From: Lysobacter sp. 5GHs7-4
Lineage (GTDB): Bacteria; Pseudomonadota; Gammaproteobacteria; Xanthomonadales; Xanthomonadaceae
Length of the DNA: 64,000 nucleotides
NCBI RefSeq assembly: GCF_021284765.1
Contig: NZ_CP089924.1
Span: 4,296,001-4,360,000 of the forward strand
Direction of reading: 5' to 3'
Made by a program: the position numbers and the translations under genes. This document shows, piece by piece, positions 63,876-64,000 of the stretch. Within the stretch, counting starts at the first letter, position 1. Each line of letters begins with the position of its first letter. The notes beneath the pieces were generated by a model, which did not search any database, had not been told where the DNA came from, and saw only the letters and a program-made list of their open reading frames with translations.

Positions 63876-64000
63876 TCACGCCGTGCCCGGTACGGCGGTG
63901 AGCGATGCAGCGCTGTCCGCTACGGCCGCGCCCGGCACATAGGATTGCGCCGGCGCGGGACCGCCGCGGCATTTACGCACATGCCAGGCGCCGCGCGCGT
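63876..64000 (-). CDS. imuA: ImuA, C-terminal fragment (5' end outside window)
   Basis: An open frame enters from the right edge and stops at 63876. The visible 40 residues include WHVRKCRGGP, a motif found near the C-terminus of ImuA (the RecA/SulA-like first gene of the mutasome operon), followed by an Ala/Val/Pro tail. It is immediately upstream of imuB (9-base gap), which settles the identity. The SOS box expected upstream is outside the window. Confidence 0.8.
   Translation of the reverse strand, partial: ARGAWHVRKCRGGPAPAQSYVPGAAVADSAASLTAVPGTA

Overview
The window is high-G+C DNA from a gammaproteobacterium that looks like a member of the Xanthomonadaceae, most likely Lysobacter or a close relative. 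The inference rests on gene content and style: an imuA-imuB-dnaE2 mutasome operon, a CtlX-like hydrolase coupled to dusA, a secreted S8 protease, many small secreted Ala/Pro-rich lipoproteins and EF-hand proteins, and uniformly GC-biased codons. No rRNA, tRNA, CRISPR array, intact insertion sequence or prophage was recognised.

Layout. 1-2.5 kb: the 5' part of a secreted PepSY-like protein, then a dusA/ctlX-like operon. 2.5-5.7 kb: a visibly AT-richer, gene-poor stretch that looks acquired. It holds a 79-aa orphan, a DUF4760-like membrane protein and a membrane-anchored partner broken by a one-unit slip in a (GA)5 tract. 5.7-20 kb: mostly single small genes (EF-hand proteins, acetyltransferase, HAD hydrolase, AlkZ-like protein, SDR, two lipoproteins, soluble lytic transglycosylase with no normal start codon, APC permease, S8 protease). 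19.4-30.4 kb: MFS transporter, LysR and its divergent quinone reductase with a palindromic operator, AmpD-like amidase, 6-phosphogluconate dehydrogenase, Tat-exported ABM monooxygenase, RidA, a Cys-rich secreted protein, and a TetR/hydrolase/DUF1348 module with two palindromic operators. 30.5-39.3 kb: a three-domain peptidoglycan-hydrolase-like protein without signal peptide, an exported amidohydrolase, an amino-acid permease, a membrane protein, an alpha/beta hydrolase, a GNAT and a MocR-type regulator.

39.7-48.6 kb is the most distinctive region. Five genes overlap by 4-8 bases: a one-module NRPS (C-A-PCP-TE, EntF-like), a GT1 glycosyltransferase, an HHxxxDG acyltransferase (condensation/PapA-like), a GT2 glycosyltransferase of RhlC type, and a second acyltransferase with a degenerate SHxxxDG motif. 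Together they read as a pathway for a glycosylated and further acylated N-acyl amino acid. I do not recognise this gene set as a described system.

48.7-64 kb: glutathione S-transferase, an AraC regulator followed by a coupled trio (a 45-aa Cys-rich protein, an alpha/beta hydrolase and a saccharopine-dehydrogenase-like enzyme), a sterol-desaturase-like membrane hydroxylase, a serine hydrolase, a CadC-like regulator with TPRs, and at the right edge the SOS mutasome operon imuA (partial)-imuB-dnaE2, with an AlkB-type dioxygenase gene as its apparent fourth member.
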